Notes: generated by a model from the sequence alone, not told the origin. Shown: positions 28,205 through 39,202, counted from the first letter of the stretch. The stretch: DNA of 64,000 bases from Prolixibacteraceae bacterium (GCA_028377305.1 JAONJW010000004.1:1-64000); one strand, 5' to 3'. Program-made: numbers and translations.

Positions 28205-29506
28205 ATGATACCATATCTAATTAAAATGAAATTGACCGAATTGCATATTCAACAAGCATGGCAACACCGTCTCTATCATACGAAATCACTTCGAACAAGT
28301 GACGGCAAAGAGATTGAGGTGATACACCCTGGTTATCTACATCAGGATGCTGGTCCCGACTTCTTTCAAGCTCGTATTCGTATCGGCGATACGCTATGGG
28401 TTGGGAATGTAGAGATCCACCAAAAGGCGTCGGAGTGGTATAGTCATGGTCATGATCGCCAAGCTTCCTATGATAACGTTATTCTACACGTGGTGATCCA
28501 CAACGATCGTAAGGTGTTTCGTAAGACAGGAGAAGAAGTGCCCTGTTTAGAGATCGTACTTCTACCGGAGTACACCAACAAATTGGATGATTGGGCGTCG
28601 TGCAAGGAGTGGTTAAGGTGTGATGTGGCTCCGGAAAAAATGTCTATACTTCACTACCATTTTATTCTTCAAAGGCATGCCATTGATCGTTTGGAGCGAA
28701 AAGCGGATGAGATGAAATCGTTATTACATTGGAGTATGAATGATTGGCGGCATGTTTTCTACTATCTCTTGGCCCGTAGTTTCGGTTTCCGTATCAATAG
28801 CGACCCAATGGAACGATTGGCTCGTTCAATACCTCTAGCCATTTTATCGAAAGAGAGAGGGAGTCGACAGAGGTTGGAAGCTCTTTTTTTTGGACAATCA
28901 GGCTTACTTCCCTTGGAGAGTAATGATCCTCAGGTGATCCAGTGGATTCTGGATTATCGTTTTTTGCAGAATAAATATGGGTTGAGTCCTATGGATGCTA
29001 GCGTATGGAAATTTATGCGTACCCGTCCTTCGAATTTTCCTACGGTTCGCATCGCTCAATTTGTTGCACTACTTTCACAACGTACCCACCTTTTATCAGA
29101 AACTCTAGAGAAAGCATCGGTAGAGGATGTTGTTACACTTTTCGATGTTGTACCATCAACCTATTGGCAAACACACTATCAGTTTAAGAACAGTAGTCGG
29201 CAAAGCACAAAGCGCTTGAGTAAGACCGCTATCAATAACATTATTATCAACACTATTGTACCTTTTCTTTTGGTTTACGGCGAAAGACTAAACCGTGAGG
29301 ATTGGAAAGAAAAAGCATTGAATTGGTTACAGAGCATCCCATATGAAAAGAACTTCATAACCAAAATATGGCACGAGAGAGGGTTCGAGCTAGAGCATGC
29401 GATGGATTCTCAAGCACTCATTTCACTGCACCACCAGTTCTGTATAAAAAATAAATGTTTAGAATGTGATATTGGACACGTTTTATTGGAAAATATAAAG
29501 CATTAA
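28205..29506 (+). CDS. DUF2851 family protein
   Basis: LHIQQAWQHRLYHTKSLRTSDGKEIEVIHPGYLHQDAGPDFFQARIRIGDTLWVGNVEIHQKASEW; true start probably 28226 (MKLTELHIQ). Confidence 0.85.
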   Translation: MIPYLIKMKLTELHIQQAWQHRLYHTKSLRTSDGKEIEVIHPGYLHQDAGPDFFQARIRIGDTLWVGNVEIHQKASEWYSHGHDRQASYDNVILHVVIHNDRKVFRKTGEEVPCLEIVLLPEYTNKLDDWASCKEWLRCDVAPEKMSILHYHFILQRHAIDRLERKADEMKSLLHWSMNDWRHVFYYLLARSFGFRINSDPMERLARSIPLAILSKERGSRQRLEALFFGQSGLLPLESNDPQVIQWILDYRFLQNKYGLSPMDASVWKFMRTRPSNFPTVRIAQFVALLSQRTHLLSETLEKASVEDVVTLFDVVPSTYWQTHYQFKNSSRQSTKRLSKTAINNIIINTIVPFLLVYGERLNREDWKEKALNWLQSIPYEKNFITKIWHERGFELEHAMDSQALISLHHQFCIKNKCLECDIGHVLLENIKH

Positions 29507-29558
29507 GTGCTCAAAATATGGTACATTTGAGTAAAAAGAAAACTAGTTATATCGCTTA

Positions 29559-30584
29559 ATGAATCAGTTTAAACAGAAATCAACAAAGACACTTCGAATA
29601 GGGATCTCTATTTTTGTATTGATCCACACCTTTGGTATTGTAGGCTATATGTTTTTTGAAGAGTACAGCTTTATTGATGCACTGTATATGACGATTATTA
29701 CCGTGTCTACGGTAGGATTTGGGGAAATTAAACCACTATCGGATGTAGGGCGACTTTTCACCTCGGCATTGATACTAATGTCTCTAGGTAATTTAGCCTA
29801 TTTGGGTACGGCTGTGGTGACCTTTATTGTGGAAGGAGAGTTGTTTGAATATATAAAAAATAACAGAGTGAATAAACGCATACATAAACTAACCGATCAT
29901 GTCATTGTTTGTGGCTTTGGACGTAATGGCGAACAGGCATGCTTAGAACTTCAAGATCACGAGCAAGATTTTGTGATAATAGAAAAACGTGATAATGTGT
30001 TAACACGAATCAAAGAGTCTCCCAACATGTTATTTATTAAGGGAGATGCCACACATGAAGAGATTCTTATTGCCGCAGGTATCGATCGTGCGAGGGCACT
30101 GATTGCTACCACACCCAATGACGCAGATAATGTATTTGTCGTGTTGACCGCAAGAGAGATGAATCCGAATTTAAAGATTATTAGCCGTGCATCTGAAAGA
30201 GGTTCAGATATGAAGCTAAAAAGAGCAGGAGCCAACAACGTGATTATGCCTGAAAGGATGGGAGGTCAGCGTATGTCAAAGCTTGTGATGCAACCCGATG
30301 TGGTGGAGTTTATGGAGTATGTGTTGCTACAGAGCAATAAGGATGTTGCCTTAGAGGAAGTTGGATGTGACTACATGTGTCGTATGTTTGAAGGTCGCAC
30401 CATCGACGAACTAAAGAAGGTGGACGTTTCAGGGATTAATATCGTAGGGATTAAACAAAAAAGTGGTAAATATATCTATAACCCTCAAAATAACTACGAA
30501 CTAGAGCGAACAGATAAGCTCTTCGTTTTGGGTTCAGTAGTTCAAGTTTCGGAATTCAGAACAACTCTAGAAAGAGGGAAATAA
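29559..30584 (+). CDS. Two-TM potassium channel with TrkA-N (RCK) domains
   Basis: Selectivity filter TVSTVGFGE, then HVIVCGFGRNGEQACLEL and TrkA-C-like end. Confidence 0.93.
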   Translation: MNQFKQKSTKTLRIGISIFVLIHTFGIVGYMFFEEYSFIDALYMTIITVSTVGFGEIKPLSDVGRLFTSALILMSLGNLAYLGTAVVTFIVEGELFEYIKNNRVNKRIHKLTDHVIVCGFGRNGEQACLELQDHEQDFVIIEKRDNVLTRIKESPNMLFIKGDATHEEILIAAGIDRARALIATTPNDADNVFVVLTAREMNPNLKIISRASERGSDMKLKRAGANNVIMPERMGGQRMSKLVMQPDVVEFMEYVLLQSNKDVALEEVGCDYMCRMFEGRTIDELKKVDVSGINIVGIKQKSGKYIYNPQNNYELERTDKLFVLGSVVQVSEFRTTLERGK

Positions 30585-30692
30585 AACCATTTTTCTAGAG
30601 CTATTTATCCTATTGGCATTCACAACATTGGACATATAATAGAAATATTCAAAATAAACCTATTATAATGAAGATCAGAAGACAAAAAATAT

Positions 30693-30700
30693 TAGCTTTG
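30693..30700 (+). promoter_or_regulatory. Bacteroidota -7 box TAGCTTTG for rpsO
   Basis: Exact TAnnTTTG about 90 bp upstream of rpsO. Confidence 0.45.
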
Positions 30701-30787
30701 TACCGATTTTCAGTTGATTCTGCGCGGTTGCGATAATGAAATTATCTTGCTGCGTGGATATTGTATCATTAATTAAATTATTCTAAG

Positions 30788-31057
30788 ATGTATTTAACTT
30801 CAGAAAAAAAACAAGAGATTTTTGCTAAACACGGAGAAAAAGCAACAAACACAGGTTCTGCAGAAGGACAAATTGCGTTGTTTACATTCCGTATTTCACA
30901 CTTAACAGAGCATTTGAAAGTGAATCGCAAAGATTTCTCGACACAACATGCACTTATCAAGTTGGTAGGTAAGCGTCGTAGCTTGCTTGATTATCTTAAG
31001 CGTAAAGATATCGAGCGTTACCGTGCGATCATCAAAGAACTTAACTTGCGTAAATAA
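30788..31057 (+). CDS. rpsO: 30S ribosomal protein S15
   Basis: GSAEGQIALFTFRISHLTEHLKVNRKDFSTQHALIKLVGKRRSLLDYLKRKD. Confidence 0.99.
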   Translation: MYLTSEKKQEIFAKHGEKATNTGSAEGQIALFTFRISHLTEHLKVNRKDFSTQHALIKLVGKRRSLLDYLKRKDIERYRAIIKELNLRK

Positions 31058-31061
31058 TTTT

Positions 31062-31088
31062 CTAAAGAGAGGGGTTACCCTCTCTTTA
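31062..31088 (+). terminator. Hairpin between rpsO and pnp
   Basis: AAAGAGAGGG-gtta-CCCTCTCTTT. Confidence 0.6.
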
Positions 31089-31142
31089 CTGTTTTCGAAA
31101 GGCCCCACCCATTTATCTTTCGATTATTAATTTTTTGAAATT

Positions 31143-33356
31143 ATGATTCAACCTGTAGTTAAAACAATCGATCTAGGCGATGGAAGATCAATCTCTATCG
31201 AGACTGGAAAGTTGGCTAAGCAAGCTGATGGATCGGTTGTAGTAAGAATGGGTGATACAATGTTGTTGGCCACAGTAGTTGCGGCTACTGAAGCAAAAGA
31301 CAATGTTGATTTCATGCCACTTACGGTAGATTACCGTGAGAAATTTTCAGCAGCAGGACGTTTTCCTGGTGGATTTACTAAAAGAGAAGGACGTCCGTCG
31401 GATGACGAAATCCTAGTTGCTCGTTTGGTAGACCGTGCCTTACGTCCACTTTTCCCAAGTGATTTTCACGCTGAGACTGTAGTGATGATCTCTCTTCTAT
31501 CAGTAGGAGAAGGAGATATGCCTGATGCCCTAGCTGGTTTGGCAGCATCTGCAGCATTAGCAGTTTCAAATGTCCCATTTGAAACTTACATCTCTGAAGC
31601 ACGTGTTGCACGTATCGCAGGAGAGTATGTGATTAATCCAACCTATGATCAGCTGCAAGAGGCAGATCTAGATATTATGGTGGGTGCAACTTACGACAAC
31701 ATCATGATGGTAGAAGGAGAGATGGACGAAGTGTCTGAGCAGGAGATGCTAGATGCTATCAAAGTCGCTCACGATGCCATTCGCACGCAGTGTACTGCAC
31801 AAGAAGAGCTTGCAAAAGAGCTTGGTGTAGAGAAGCGAGAGTATTGTCATGAGGAGTCAGACGAAGCTTTGGAAGCGTCAATCAAAGAGATGTGTTACGA
31901 CAAATGTTATGAGATTGCAGCCATGGGGCTTGCAGACAAACATAAGCGTAGCCAATTGTTCTCTGAGGTTAAAGAAGCATTTGTTACAGCATATAGCGAA
32001 GGAAAAGAAGAGAGTGAAATTAACTCTTTCCTTATCAATCAATACTATCATGATGTACAAAAGGATGCGGTACGTCGTTGTGTACTTGATGAAGGCCAGC
32101 GTTTAGATGGTAGAGAGACAACAGAGATTCGTCCTATTTGGGGAGAGGTAGATTACTTACCTCGCGTTCATGGTTCTGCAGTATTTACACGTGGAGAGAC
32201 ACAGTCTCTTACGTCGATAACACTAGGAACTAAGTCAGATGAGAAAATCATTGACAATGCAACCCTACAAAGTAGAGAACGATTCTTGTTACATTACAAC
32301 TTCCCTCCTTTCTGTACAGGAGAAGCTCGTACTCCAAGAGGAATTTCACGACGTGAAATCGGACATGGAAATCTAGCATATCGTGCACTAAAAGGAATGA
32401 TCCCAGCGGATTATCCTTATGTGATTCGTGTGATTTCAGATGTATTGGAGTCGAACGGTTCATCATCGATGGCAACAGTTTGTGCAGGTACTATGGCACT
32501 AATGGATGCAGGTGTTCAAATTAAGAAGCCTGTAACTGGTATTGCAATGGGCTTGATTACAGACAATGAGAAATTTGCTGTGTTATCTGATATTTTAGGT
32601 GATGAAGATCACTTAGGAGATATGGATTTCAAAGTGACAGGAACTCGTGATGGTATTACGGCTACACAGATGGATATCAAAGTAGACGGACTTCCATACG
32701 AAATTCTAGAGCAAGCATTAGAACAAGCACGTCAAGGTCGTTTACACATTATGGACAAAGTAGAGGAAGTAATTCCTGAAGTTCGTGATGATTATAAGCC
32801 TTTTGTTCCACGTATTGTGAAGATGGCTGTACCAAAAGATATGATTGGTGCGATCATTGGACCTGGTGGAAAGATTATCCAACAAATTCAAGAGGATACA
32901 CAATCTGTGATCTCTATTGAAGAGAAAGATGGTCAAGGTATTGTAGAGATTTCGGCGACTAACAAAGATACTATTGAGGCTGCACTAGCTCGTATTAAAG
33001 CTATTGTTGCTATTCCAGAAGTAGGCGAAGTTTACAAAGGAAAAGTAAAATCTATTGTTGCTTTCGGTGCATTTATTGAAATTATTCCAGGGAAAGATGG
33101 ACTTCTTCACATTTCAGAAGTTGACTGGTCTCGTCATGAGAACATGGACGGCTTGATGAAAGAGGGAGATGAAATCGAAGTGAAACTGGTAGATGTTGAC
33201 AGCAAAACTGGCAAGTTAAAGCTTTCTCGTAAGGTGTTGCTACCAAAACCAGAAGGTTATGTAGAGCGTCCACCTCGCAGTAGAGAAGGTGGTAACCGCC
33301 GAGAAGGAGGTAATCGCAGAGAGAATGGTGGCAATCGTCGCCCAAATAATAATTAA
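31143..33356 (+). CDS. pnp: Polyribonucleotide nucleotidyltransferase (PNPase)
   Basis: [30 protein letters not shown] and S1 domains, RGG/NRRE-type basic tail. Confidence 0.99.
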   Translation: MIQPVVKTIDLGDGRSISIETGKLAKQADGSVVVRMGDTMLLATVVAATEAKDNVDFMPLTVDYREKFSAAGRFPGGFTKREGRPSDDEILVARLVDRALRPLFPSDFHAETVVMISLLSVGEGDMPDALAGLAASAALAVSNVPFETYISEARVARIAGEYVINPTYDQLQEADLDIMVGATYDNIMMVEGEMDEVSEQEMLDAIKVAHDAIRTQCTAQEELAKELGVEKREYCHEESDEALEASIKEMCYDKCYEIAAMGLADKHKRSQLFSEVKEAFVTAYSEGKEESEINSFLINQYYHDVQKDAVRRCVLDEGQRLDGRETTEIRPIWGEVDYLPRVHGSAVFTRGETQSLTSITLGTKSDEKIIDNATLQSRERFLLHYNFPPFCTGEARTPRGISRREIGHGNLAYRALKGMIPADYPYVIRVISDVLESNGSSSMATVCAGTMALMDAGVQIKKPVTGIAMGLITDNEKFAVLSDILGDEDHLGDMDFKVTGTRDGITATQMDIKVDGLPYEILEQALEQARQGRLHIMDKVEEVIPEVRDDYKPFVPRIVKMAVPKDMIGAIIGPGGKIIQQIQEDTQSVISIEEKDGQGIVEISATNKDTIEAALARIKAIVAIPEVGEVYKGKVKSIVAFGAFIEIIPGKDGLLHISEVDWSRHENMDGLMKEGDEIEVKLVDVDSKTGKLKLSRKVLLPKPEGYVERPPRSREGGNRREGGNRRENGGNRRPNNN

Positions 33357-33404
33357 GTAGAACTTTTAAGATAAAGACTACTTTTACGAACGAACGAACG
33401 GTAA

Positions 33405-33441
33405 AAGCCCACTCTCCATTTATGGAGGTGGGCTTTTTTTA
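33405..33441 (+). terminator. Intrinsic terminator of pnp
   Basis: GCCCACTCTCCATTTATGGAGGTGGGCTTTTTTTAT. Confidence 0.88.
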
Positions 33442-33565
33442 TGATGATCAATAAATCATCTTCTTGGTTATACAATTCCCGCTTGTAAGTTTTTTTTTCT
33501 AATAAAAGTTTCGTATTCTTAACTGACATTTTTCAAGATATTAATCAAAGTAAATATATAATCAC

Positions 33566-34291
33566 GTGAAAGATTCCATCGTTATCATTCCCACTTATAA
33601 TGAGAAAGAGAATATCGAAAAGATGATTCGTTATGTGATGAACATAGATCATAACTTTCATATTTTGGTTATCGATGATGGTTCACCAGACGGAACAGGA
33701 AACATTGTGGAGCAGCTCACCCACGAGTTTTCTACACGATTGTTCATTGAACATCGTTCGGGTAAGCTAGGATTAGGGACTGCATATATTCATGGTTTTA
33801 AATGGGCACTTGCTCATGGTTATGAGTTTATCTATGAGATGGATGCAGATTTTTCGCACAATCCTGACGATCTGATTCGCTTACGCCAAAAGTGTATCGA
33901 TGGAGCTGACTTAGCCATCGGATCTCGCTATATCTCAGGAATCAATGTAATCAACTGGCCTTTAGGTAGGGTACTAATGTCTTACGGAGCATCCATGTAT
34001 GTTCGTATGGTGACTCGTATGCAGGTGATGGATGCTACCGCAGGGTTTAAATGTTATCGCCGACGGGTATTAGAGAAGATTCCATTGGAGAAAATCAAGA
34101 TGAAAGGCTATGGCTTTCAGATTGAGCTGAAGTTTACTTCCTGGAAATATGGGTTTGAGGTACAAGAAGTGCCAATTATCTTTACTGACCGACAAGAAGG
34201 GACATCAAAAATGAGTGGAGGTATTTTCAGTGAAGCTTTTTTTGGTGTGATCAAGATGAAGTTGAGAAGCTTCTTCAGGAGTTATAAATAG
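33566..34291 (+). CDS. Polyprenol monophosphomannose synthase-like GT2 glycosyltransferase
   Basis: IIPTYNEKENIEKMI, VIDDGSPDGTG, YEMDADFSHNPDDL, GSRYISG. Confidence 0.93.
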   Translation: MKDSIVIIPTYNEKENIEKMIRYVMNIDHNFHILVIDDGSPDGTGNIVEQLTHEFSTRLFIEHRSGKLGLGTAYIHGFKWALAHGYEFIYEMDADFSHNPDDLIRLRQKCIDGADLAIGSRYISGINVINWPLGRVLMSYGASMYVRMVTRMQVMDATAGFKCYRRRVLEKIPLEKIKMKGYGFQIELKFTSWKYGFEVQEVPIIFTDRQEGTSKMSGGIFSEAFFGVIKMKLRSFFRSYK

Positions 34292-34308
34292 AAGTAGTCA
34301 TATATAAA

Positions 34309-34351
34309 GCCTAAAGGAAAAATATTCTTACATTTTCCCTTTAGGCTTTTA
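34309..34351. terminator. Bidirectional terminator
   Basis: TAAAGCCTAAAGGAAAAAT...ATTTTCCCTTTAGGCTTTTA. Confidence 0.75.
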
Positions 34352-34363
34352 TACACATAGGCT

Positions 34364-35446
34364 TTATAACGATTCAAGGTTATCTATAGCTTCTCTTCTA
34401 AATACAATAAGACTCGAATCATCAAGATAATCACGACTAATCATCTTTCCTGGGAATTCAGGTGCTCTTACACCTGATTGAAAGAATCCATGCCCTTGGA
34501 ATATTCGTGCTTCGTCCCATAATCCCAATTCAATCAATAATTTTAGCGTCGTTGGTCCACCTTCCACAATTAGAGACTGGATGTTTCGTTCATGCAGATC
34601 TCCAAGCAGCTGAGGCCATAACTCTTTGTTCTTATCAAGTCGAATGAACTCCGTATTCTTCATTGGGGCATGATCCTGATGGGTGTATATCACCGTAGGT
34701 ATAGATCCGTCGAATAGTTTCTGCGATTTGGATACACGTCTATTTAGATCTAAAAGGACTCTGAGAGGGTCGCGCCCTTTGGTCCATTCTCTTACGGTCA
34801 ATGATGGATTGTCTTTTACGGCCGTTTGAGTTCCAACCATGATTGCATCTTCGTCGATACGAGTTTTATGCACTGCTACTTTTGACAATTCGTTTGTGAT
34901 CCACGTCGGTTGACCAAAGTTCTCTTCGGTGCGCTCTATATCCATATAACCATCGAGAGTCTGGGCCCATTTGAGAATGATATATGGGCGTTTGTGATGA
35001 TGAAAAGTAAAGAACCGACGGTTGAGTTCATAACACCTATTTTCCATAAAGGATTCAATCACCTCTATTCCGGCATCTTTCATCATCTGAATACCTTTGC
35101 CTTTAACTTTTGCAAAAGGATCTTTAATCCCTACCACCACCCTGGGTATCTGAGATTTGACGATCAAATCAGCACAAGGAGGGGTTTTACCGTAATGAGC
35201 ACAAGGCTCTAAAGTCACATATATGGTAGACTCACGAAGGAGATCTCTGTTTTTTACTGCAGCGATAGCATTAACCTCAGCATGAGGTCCCCCATAGACC
35301 TGATGAAATCCTTCACCAATAATTTTGTCTTGATGAACAACAACAGCACCCACCATTGGGTTTGGAGCAACACGACTCATTCCTAGTCGAGCAATCTCTA
35401 TGGCACGCATCATATATTTGGATGCTACATCAAAAGGGTAGTTCAT
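34364..35446 (-). CDS. ribD: Bifunctional diaminohydroxyphosphoribosylaminopyrimidine deaminase/5-amino-6-(5-phosphoribosylamino)uracil reductase
   Basis: PNPMVGAVVV, GGPHAEVNAI, YVTLEPCAHYGKTPPCADLI deaminase motifs and RibD_C reductase region. Confidence 0.97.
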   Translation of the reverse strand: MNYPFDVASKYMMRAIEIARLGMSRVAPNPMVGAVVVHQDKIIGEGFHQVYGGPHAEVNAIAAVKNRDLLRESTIYVTLEPCAHYGKTPPCADLIVKSQIPRVVVGIKDPFAKVKGKGIQMMKDAGIEVIESFMENRCYELNRRFFTFHHHKRPYIILKWAQTLDGYMDIERTEENFGQPTWITNELSKVAVHKTRIDEDAIMVGTQTAVKDNPSLTVREWTKGRDPLRVLLDLNRRVSKSQKLFDGSIPTVIYTHQDHAPMKNTEFIRLDKNKELWPQLLGDLHERNIQSLIVEGGPTTLKLLIELGLWDEARIFQGHGFFQSGVRAPEFPGKMISRDYLDDSSLIVFRREAIDNLESL

Positions 35447-35510
35447 AGTAATGATGATAAATTATGTGGCTAATTAAACGATAACTTATCAAATCCACTG
35501 ATAAGATCGT

Positions 35511-35518
35511 ATCTTTGT
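35511..35518 (+). promoter_or_regulatory. Bacteroidota -7 box TATCTTTG upstream of prmC
   Basis: Exact TAnnTTTG, 34 bp before the start codon. Confidence 0.4.
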
Positions 35519-35551
35519 ATACAAAGATAAAAAATGCTGTAAAGTTATTTC

Positions 35552-36391
35552 ATGAAAGAGGATTTCAATTCACTACAAAGATCATTAGCTGCACATTATG
35601 ACCCACAAGAAGCACAAAGTATGATAAAGCATCTTGCGATGCATTATTTAAATATCTCTGCAATTCGTTGGTTTACCAAAGATTTTGAGAATGTCGAACA
35701 GGCAGATTTCCATAAATTATCCGAGGCAGTAGGGCGTCTTCTTCAAGACGAGCCACTGCAGTATATTTTAGGAGAGGCTGACTTTTATGGTTTGACTTTT
35801 CATGTAAGTCCTGCAGTGCTTATTCCAAGACCAGAAACAGAAGAGCTAGTGGAGTGGATTCTTGCTACGCTTGTAGATGGGAAAGAGATCTTAGATATCG
35901 GTACTGGAAGTGGTTGTATTCCCATTTCATTGAAAGCAAACCTTCCGAAAAGTCATCTATCCGCTATCGACTATTCTTCCGCTGCCTTAAGTATCGCAAG
36001 ACATAATGCCGATACTTTAGGTCAAAAAGTGGAGTTTATTGAAGACAATGCATTAGACTTTTCTGCTGAAATGAAGCAACGAGAGTGGGATGTTATTGTA
36101 AGTAACCCACCCTACATCCGCACTTTGGAGAAGGTAGAGATGAGAGAAAATGTTTTAAGTCATGAACCAGATATGGCTCTTTTTGTTAGCAATAATGATC
36201 CATTGATATTTTATCGTGAGATCGGAAGATATGGTATCACAAACTTGAAAGAAAATGGGGTATTATTCTTTGAGATCAACCAATATCTAGGAGAAGAGAC
36301 CGTCTCTCTATTGAATGAGATAGGATATAAAGAGGTGGTGTTGAGAAAAGATCTATCTGGAAACGACCGTATGATAAGAGCGGTAAAATAA
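35552..36391 (+). CDS. prmC: Peptide chain release factor N5-glutamine methyltransferase
   Basis: IPRPETEELVEWI, ILDIGTGSGCIPISL, VSNPPYI. Confidence 0.97.
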   Translation: MKEDFNSLQRSLAAHYDPQEAQSMIKHLAMHYLNISAIRWFTKDFENVEQADFHKLSEAVGRLLQDEPLQYILGEADFYGLTFHVSPAVLIPRPETEELVEWILATLVDGKEILDIGTGSGCIPISLKANLPKSHLSAIDYSSAALSIARHNADTLGQKVEFIEDNALDFSAEMKQREWDVIVSNPPYIRTLEKVEMRENVLSHEPDMALFVSNNDPLIFYREIGRYGITNLKENGVLFFEINQYLGEETVSLLNEIGYKEVVLRKDLSGNDRMIRAVK

Positions 36392-36398
36392 GAGTGCG

Positions 36399-36887
36399 AT
36401 GAGGATATATACAAAAGAACAGGCCTTAAGTAAGGTGGCTGCGCTATGTAGCAAGGCAGAGAAATGCGTATATGATATCGAGAAGAAATTAGTTCTATGG
36501 GGACTCGAGCAGGATGATATCGATGCAATTATAGCCCGTCTTATTGAAGAGAAATTTATAGATCAAGAGCGTTTTGTTCGTTACTACTTAAAAGACAAAC
36601 TTACGTTTAATGGATGGGGTAAACAGAAAGTATGGTTCAACTTACAGCAAAAGCGTATTCCTTCGGATCTTTTCGATAGGTTGTGGGAAGAGATCGACAA
36701 AGAGCAATATAATGAACAACTCTTAATGCTTCTACATAAAAAACGAAAAAGCATTAAGAGTGATAATCCTTGGGAAGAGAAACAGAAACTAATGCGGTAT
36801 GCGGCAAGTAGAGGTTTCCAGATAGATGATATCTATCGGGCATTAGATGCACTAGCAGATGGAGCAGGTGCCGTAGGAGAGGTGTAG
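36399..36887 (+). CDS. recX: Regulatory protein RecX
   Basis: VAALCSKAEKCVYDIEKKL, IARLIEEKFIDQERFVRYYLKDKLTFNGWGKQKVWFNLQQKRI. Confidence 0.9.
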   Translation: MRIYTKEQALSKVAALCSKAEKCVYDIEKKLVLWGLEQDDIDAIIARLIEEKFIDQERFVRYYLKDKLTFNGWGKQKVWFNLQQKRIPSDLFDRLWEEIDKEQYNEQLLMLLHKKRKSIKSDNPWEEKQKLMRYAASRGFQIDDIYRALDALADGAGAVGEV

Positions 36888-37606
36888 CTCTCACCCCAAT
36901 TCAGGTCATAGGTCATTGAAGCTTGCGATTGTATTCTTGAAGAGGTTGCCCCTTCATATATATTCCCAACAATTTCAAAGGTTACAGCATCACCTTGATT
37001 TACTTCAATCCCGTTATATCCTTTCCCATCTGTAAGGTTTATTATCCCAATCGGTTCTCTCGAAAGAGAGGACTGACTTATCATCTCTGTGCCTTTATAG
37101 ACATAAGCTCGGTAGTTTGATGCATCAGTCATCCAACGCCAGGTTAGATTATAACTATTGGTCTTGTCATCAAAAGTAATCGTATATATCTCTGAAGGCA
37201 AAATAACCCTTTGGGATAGAGTATTCTTTTTTAAAACCGCATTATTATCTCCACTACCTACAGCATTAAATTCATAAGTACCTACAATAGGATATGTTTT
37301 TACATATGCGGCGTTTTCAGCAGGTAGATACCATGAGTTATCTTGCCCAACAAACTTAGACATCAAGAGAGTGGTTGGCTTAATGTATTCCTGATTTTCA
37401 TTAGTGTATGCTGGAGTGCTGACTGTTACGTTGGATATGTTTTGGTAAGCGTAAGCATATGCAGTTAATGCATATAACGTATCGTTCCCATCTAAACGTA
37501 TTTTTGTGTATACATCCACATCCCAATCAATGGATGAAGAAGAACTACATGACACGAAAGTCAGTAAAGAGGTGAATATCATTAAAATATCTAAGGTACG
37601 TCTCAT
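36833..37606 (-). CDS. Uncharacterised lipoprotein
   Basis: LTFVSCSSSSSIDWDVDVYTKIRLDG lipobox; overlaps the recX 3' end by 55 nt tail-to-tail. Confidence 0.75.
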   Translation of the reverse strand: MRRTLDILMIFTSLLTFVSCSSSSSIDWDVDVYTKIRLDGNDTLYALTAYAYAYQNISNVTVSTPAYTNENQEYIKPTTLLMSKFVGQDNSWYLPAENAAYVKTYPIVGTYEFNAVGSGDNNAVLKKNTLSQRVILPSEIYTITFDDKTNSYNLTWRWMTDASNYRAYVYKGTEMISQSSLSREPIGIINLTDGKGYNGIEVNQGDAVTFEIVGNIYEGATSSRIQSQASMTYDLNWGESYTSPTAPAPSASASNAR

Positions 37607-37932
37607 ATTTATTCGTTTTGGTCTTATATCTATTTTTGCAACCTATGATGCAAAAATACAAATTTAATGTAATACCAAGACTATATTAAAATGATAGTTA
37701 TACTTACGTCTTATTTTATCGGTACGATACTGATAAAGACACACATATAAAAAAGTCACACATCTATTGGCAAATTGACTAAGCAATGGAATTATAAGTT
37801 AATTCTCAATCTCATCATAGATTTAATATTTACTATTTAAATAAGACGATCAAAAATAAGATAAAATCACTTTATAATATTGTTTTTTAATGCAATAAAG
37901 GGAGAATAATGTCTTATAATTAGGAAAAAATA

Positions 37933-37940
37933 TTACCTTT
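37933..37940 (+). promoter_or_regulatory. Bacteroidota -7 box TACCTTTG for rpsP
   Basis: Exact TAnnTTTG about 45 bp upstream of rpsP. Confidence 0.5.
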
Positions 37941-37983
37941 GCATCGCAAATTAATTAGTTATTATTATTAAGCATTTTTCATT

Positions 37984-38520
37984 ATGCCAGTTAAAATTCG
38001 TTTAGCACGACACGGTCGTAAAAGAAATGCCTATTACTACATTGTTGTAGCTAATAGCAGGGCACCACGTGATGGTAAGTACATTGAAAGAATTGGATCT
38101 TATAATCCAAACACTAATCCTGCTACCATCGAGCTTGATTTTGACAAAGCTCTAAACTGGATGCTAAAAGGAGCTCAACCAACTGACACTGCAAGATCAA
38201 TCCTTTCTGAAGAAGGAGTTCTTTTCAAGAAACACGTTCTTGGTGGTGTGAAAAAAGGAGCATTTGATGAAGCAGCAGCAGAAGCAAAATTTGAAGCTTG
38301 GAAAGTAGCTAAAACAGCTAAGCAACAAGCAGGCAAAGATGCTCTTACTGCAGCTAAAGATTCAGCAAAAGCTGAAAACCTAGCAAAAGAAGCTGAAATC
38401 AAAGAAGCTCGCACACAAGAGTTGGCAAAGAGAAAAGCAGACGCTGAAGCGGAAGCTGCAGCTGCGCAAGCAGAGACTGCAACAGAAGCTGAAGAGAACG
38501 CAGATACTGCAGAAGCTTAA
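37984..38520 (+). CDS. rpsP: 30S ribosomal protein S16 with Ala/Lys/Glu-rich C-terminal extension
   Basis: [43 protein letters not shown]-terminal ~90 aa [14 protein letters not shown]-type tail. Confidence 0.98.
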   Translation: MPVKIRLARHGRKRNAYYYIVVANSRAPRDGKYIERIGSYNPNTNPATIELDFDKALNWMLKGAQPTDTARSILSEEGVLFKKHVLGGVKKGAFDEAAAEAKFEAWKVAKTAKQQAGKDALTAAKDSAKAENLAKEAEIKEARTQELAKRKADAEAEAAAAQAETATEAEENADTAEA

Positions 38521-38576
38521 TTTATCGACTAGATCTGCATCGACAGATGTCTGTCAGATAAATTATTTAAAGTATA

Positions 38577-38606
38577 AAAGGCGATGGAATTCCATCGCCT
38601 TTTTTA
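38577..38606 (+). terminator. Intrinsic terminator
   Basis: AAAAGGCGATGGAATTCCATCGCCTTTTTT. Confidence 0.92.
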
Positions 38607-38662
38607 TTTTTGTGTAAATCATTATTTTTTATCCACTGTTTCACCGGAATTAATACAGAAAT

Positions 38663-39202
38663 ATGTGTCGTGATATAGATATAGCAGAATGCACCTCAAT
38701 TGGGCATATACTAAAAACCCATGGTTTACATGGTGAAGTTGTCGTGAAATTTAGTCCTTCTTATGGAGATACTCTTGAAGAAGTAGCATTTCTCTTTTTA
38801 GAAATTGAAGGAGGATTGGTTCCATTTTTAATTGAAGAGGATACCTTAAGATATAGAACAAGTGAGACGGCAAACATCGCTTTCCAAACTTATGATGACG
38901 TCGATGCTGTTGATCCTTATGTTGGTTGTAAGATATATGTCTTCAATGAGGATTTGATCATCGATGAAGAGATTTTGGACTACTCTATCTTAGAAGGGTA
39001 TGATGTAGAAGATGCAGATAAAGGGAATCTTGGAGAGGTTATCCGAGTGGACGACTTCTCTGGAAATATCATCCTTGTTATTGAAATCGATGGTGATGAA
39101 AACATGATTCCATTCAATACGGAGATGGTAAAAAACATTATGCATGACCAAAGGAGGATTTTAGTCGATCTACCAGAGGGATTGCTTGAATTAAATGAAT
39201 AG
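38663..39202 (+). CDS. rimM: Ribosome maturation factor RimM
   Basis: IGHILKTHGLHGEVVVKFSP, VGCKIYV, IPFNTEMVKNI. Confidence 0.93.
   Translation: MCRDIDIAECTSIGHILKTHGLHGEVVVKFSPSYGDTLEEVAFLFLEIEGGLVPFLIEEDTLRYRTSETANIAFQTYDDVDAVDPYVGCKIYVFNEDLIIDEEILDYSILEGYDVEDADKGNLGEVIRVDDFSGNIILVIEIDGDENMIPFNTEMVKNIMHDQRRILVDLPEGLLELNE

Noticed and set aside
31378-33345. Multiple antisense/alternate-frame ORFs within pnp
   Set aside because: Overlap a full-length, well-conserved PNPase; no independent support.
38175-38414. 79-aa minus-strand ORF within rpsP
   Set aside because: Shadow ORF of the Ala/Lys/Glu-rich S16 tail.
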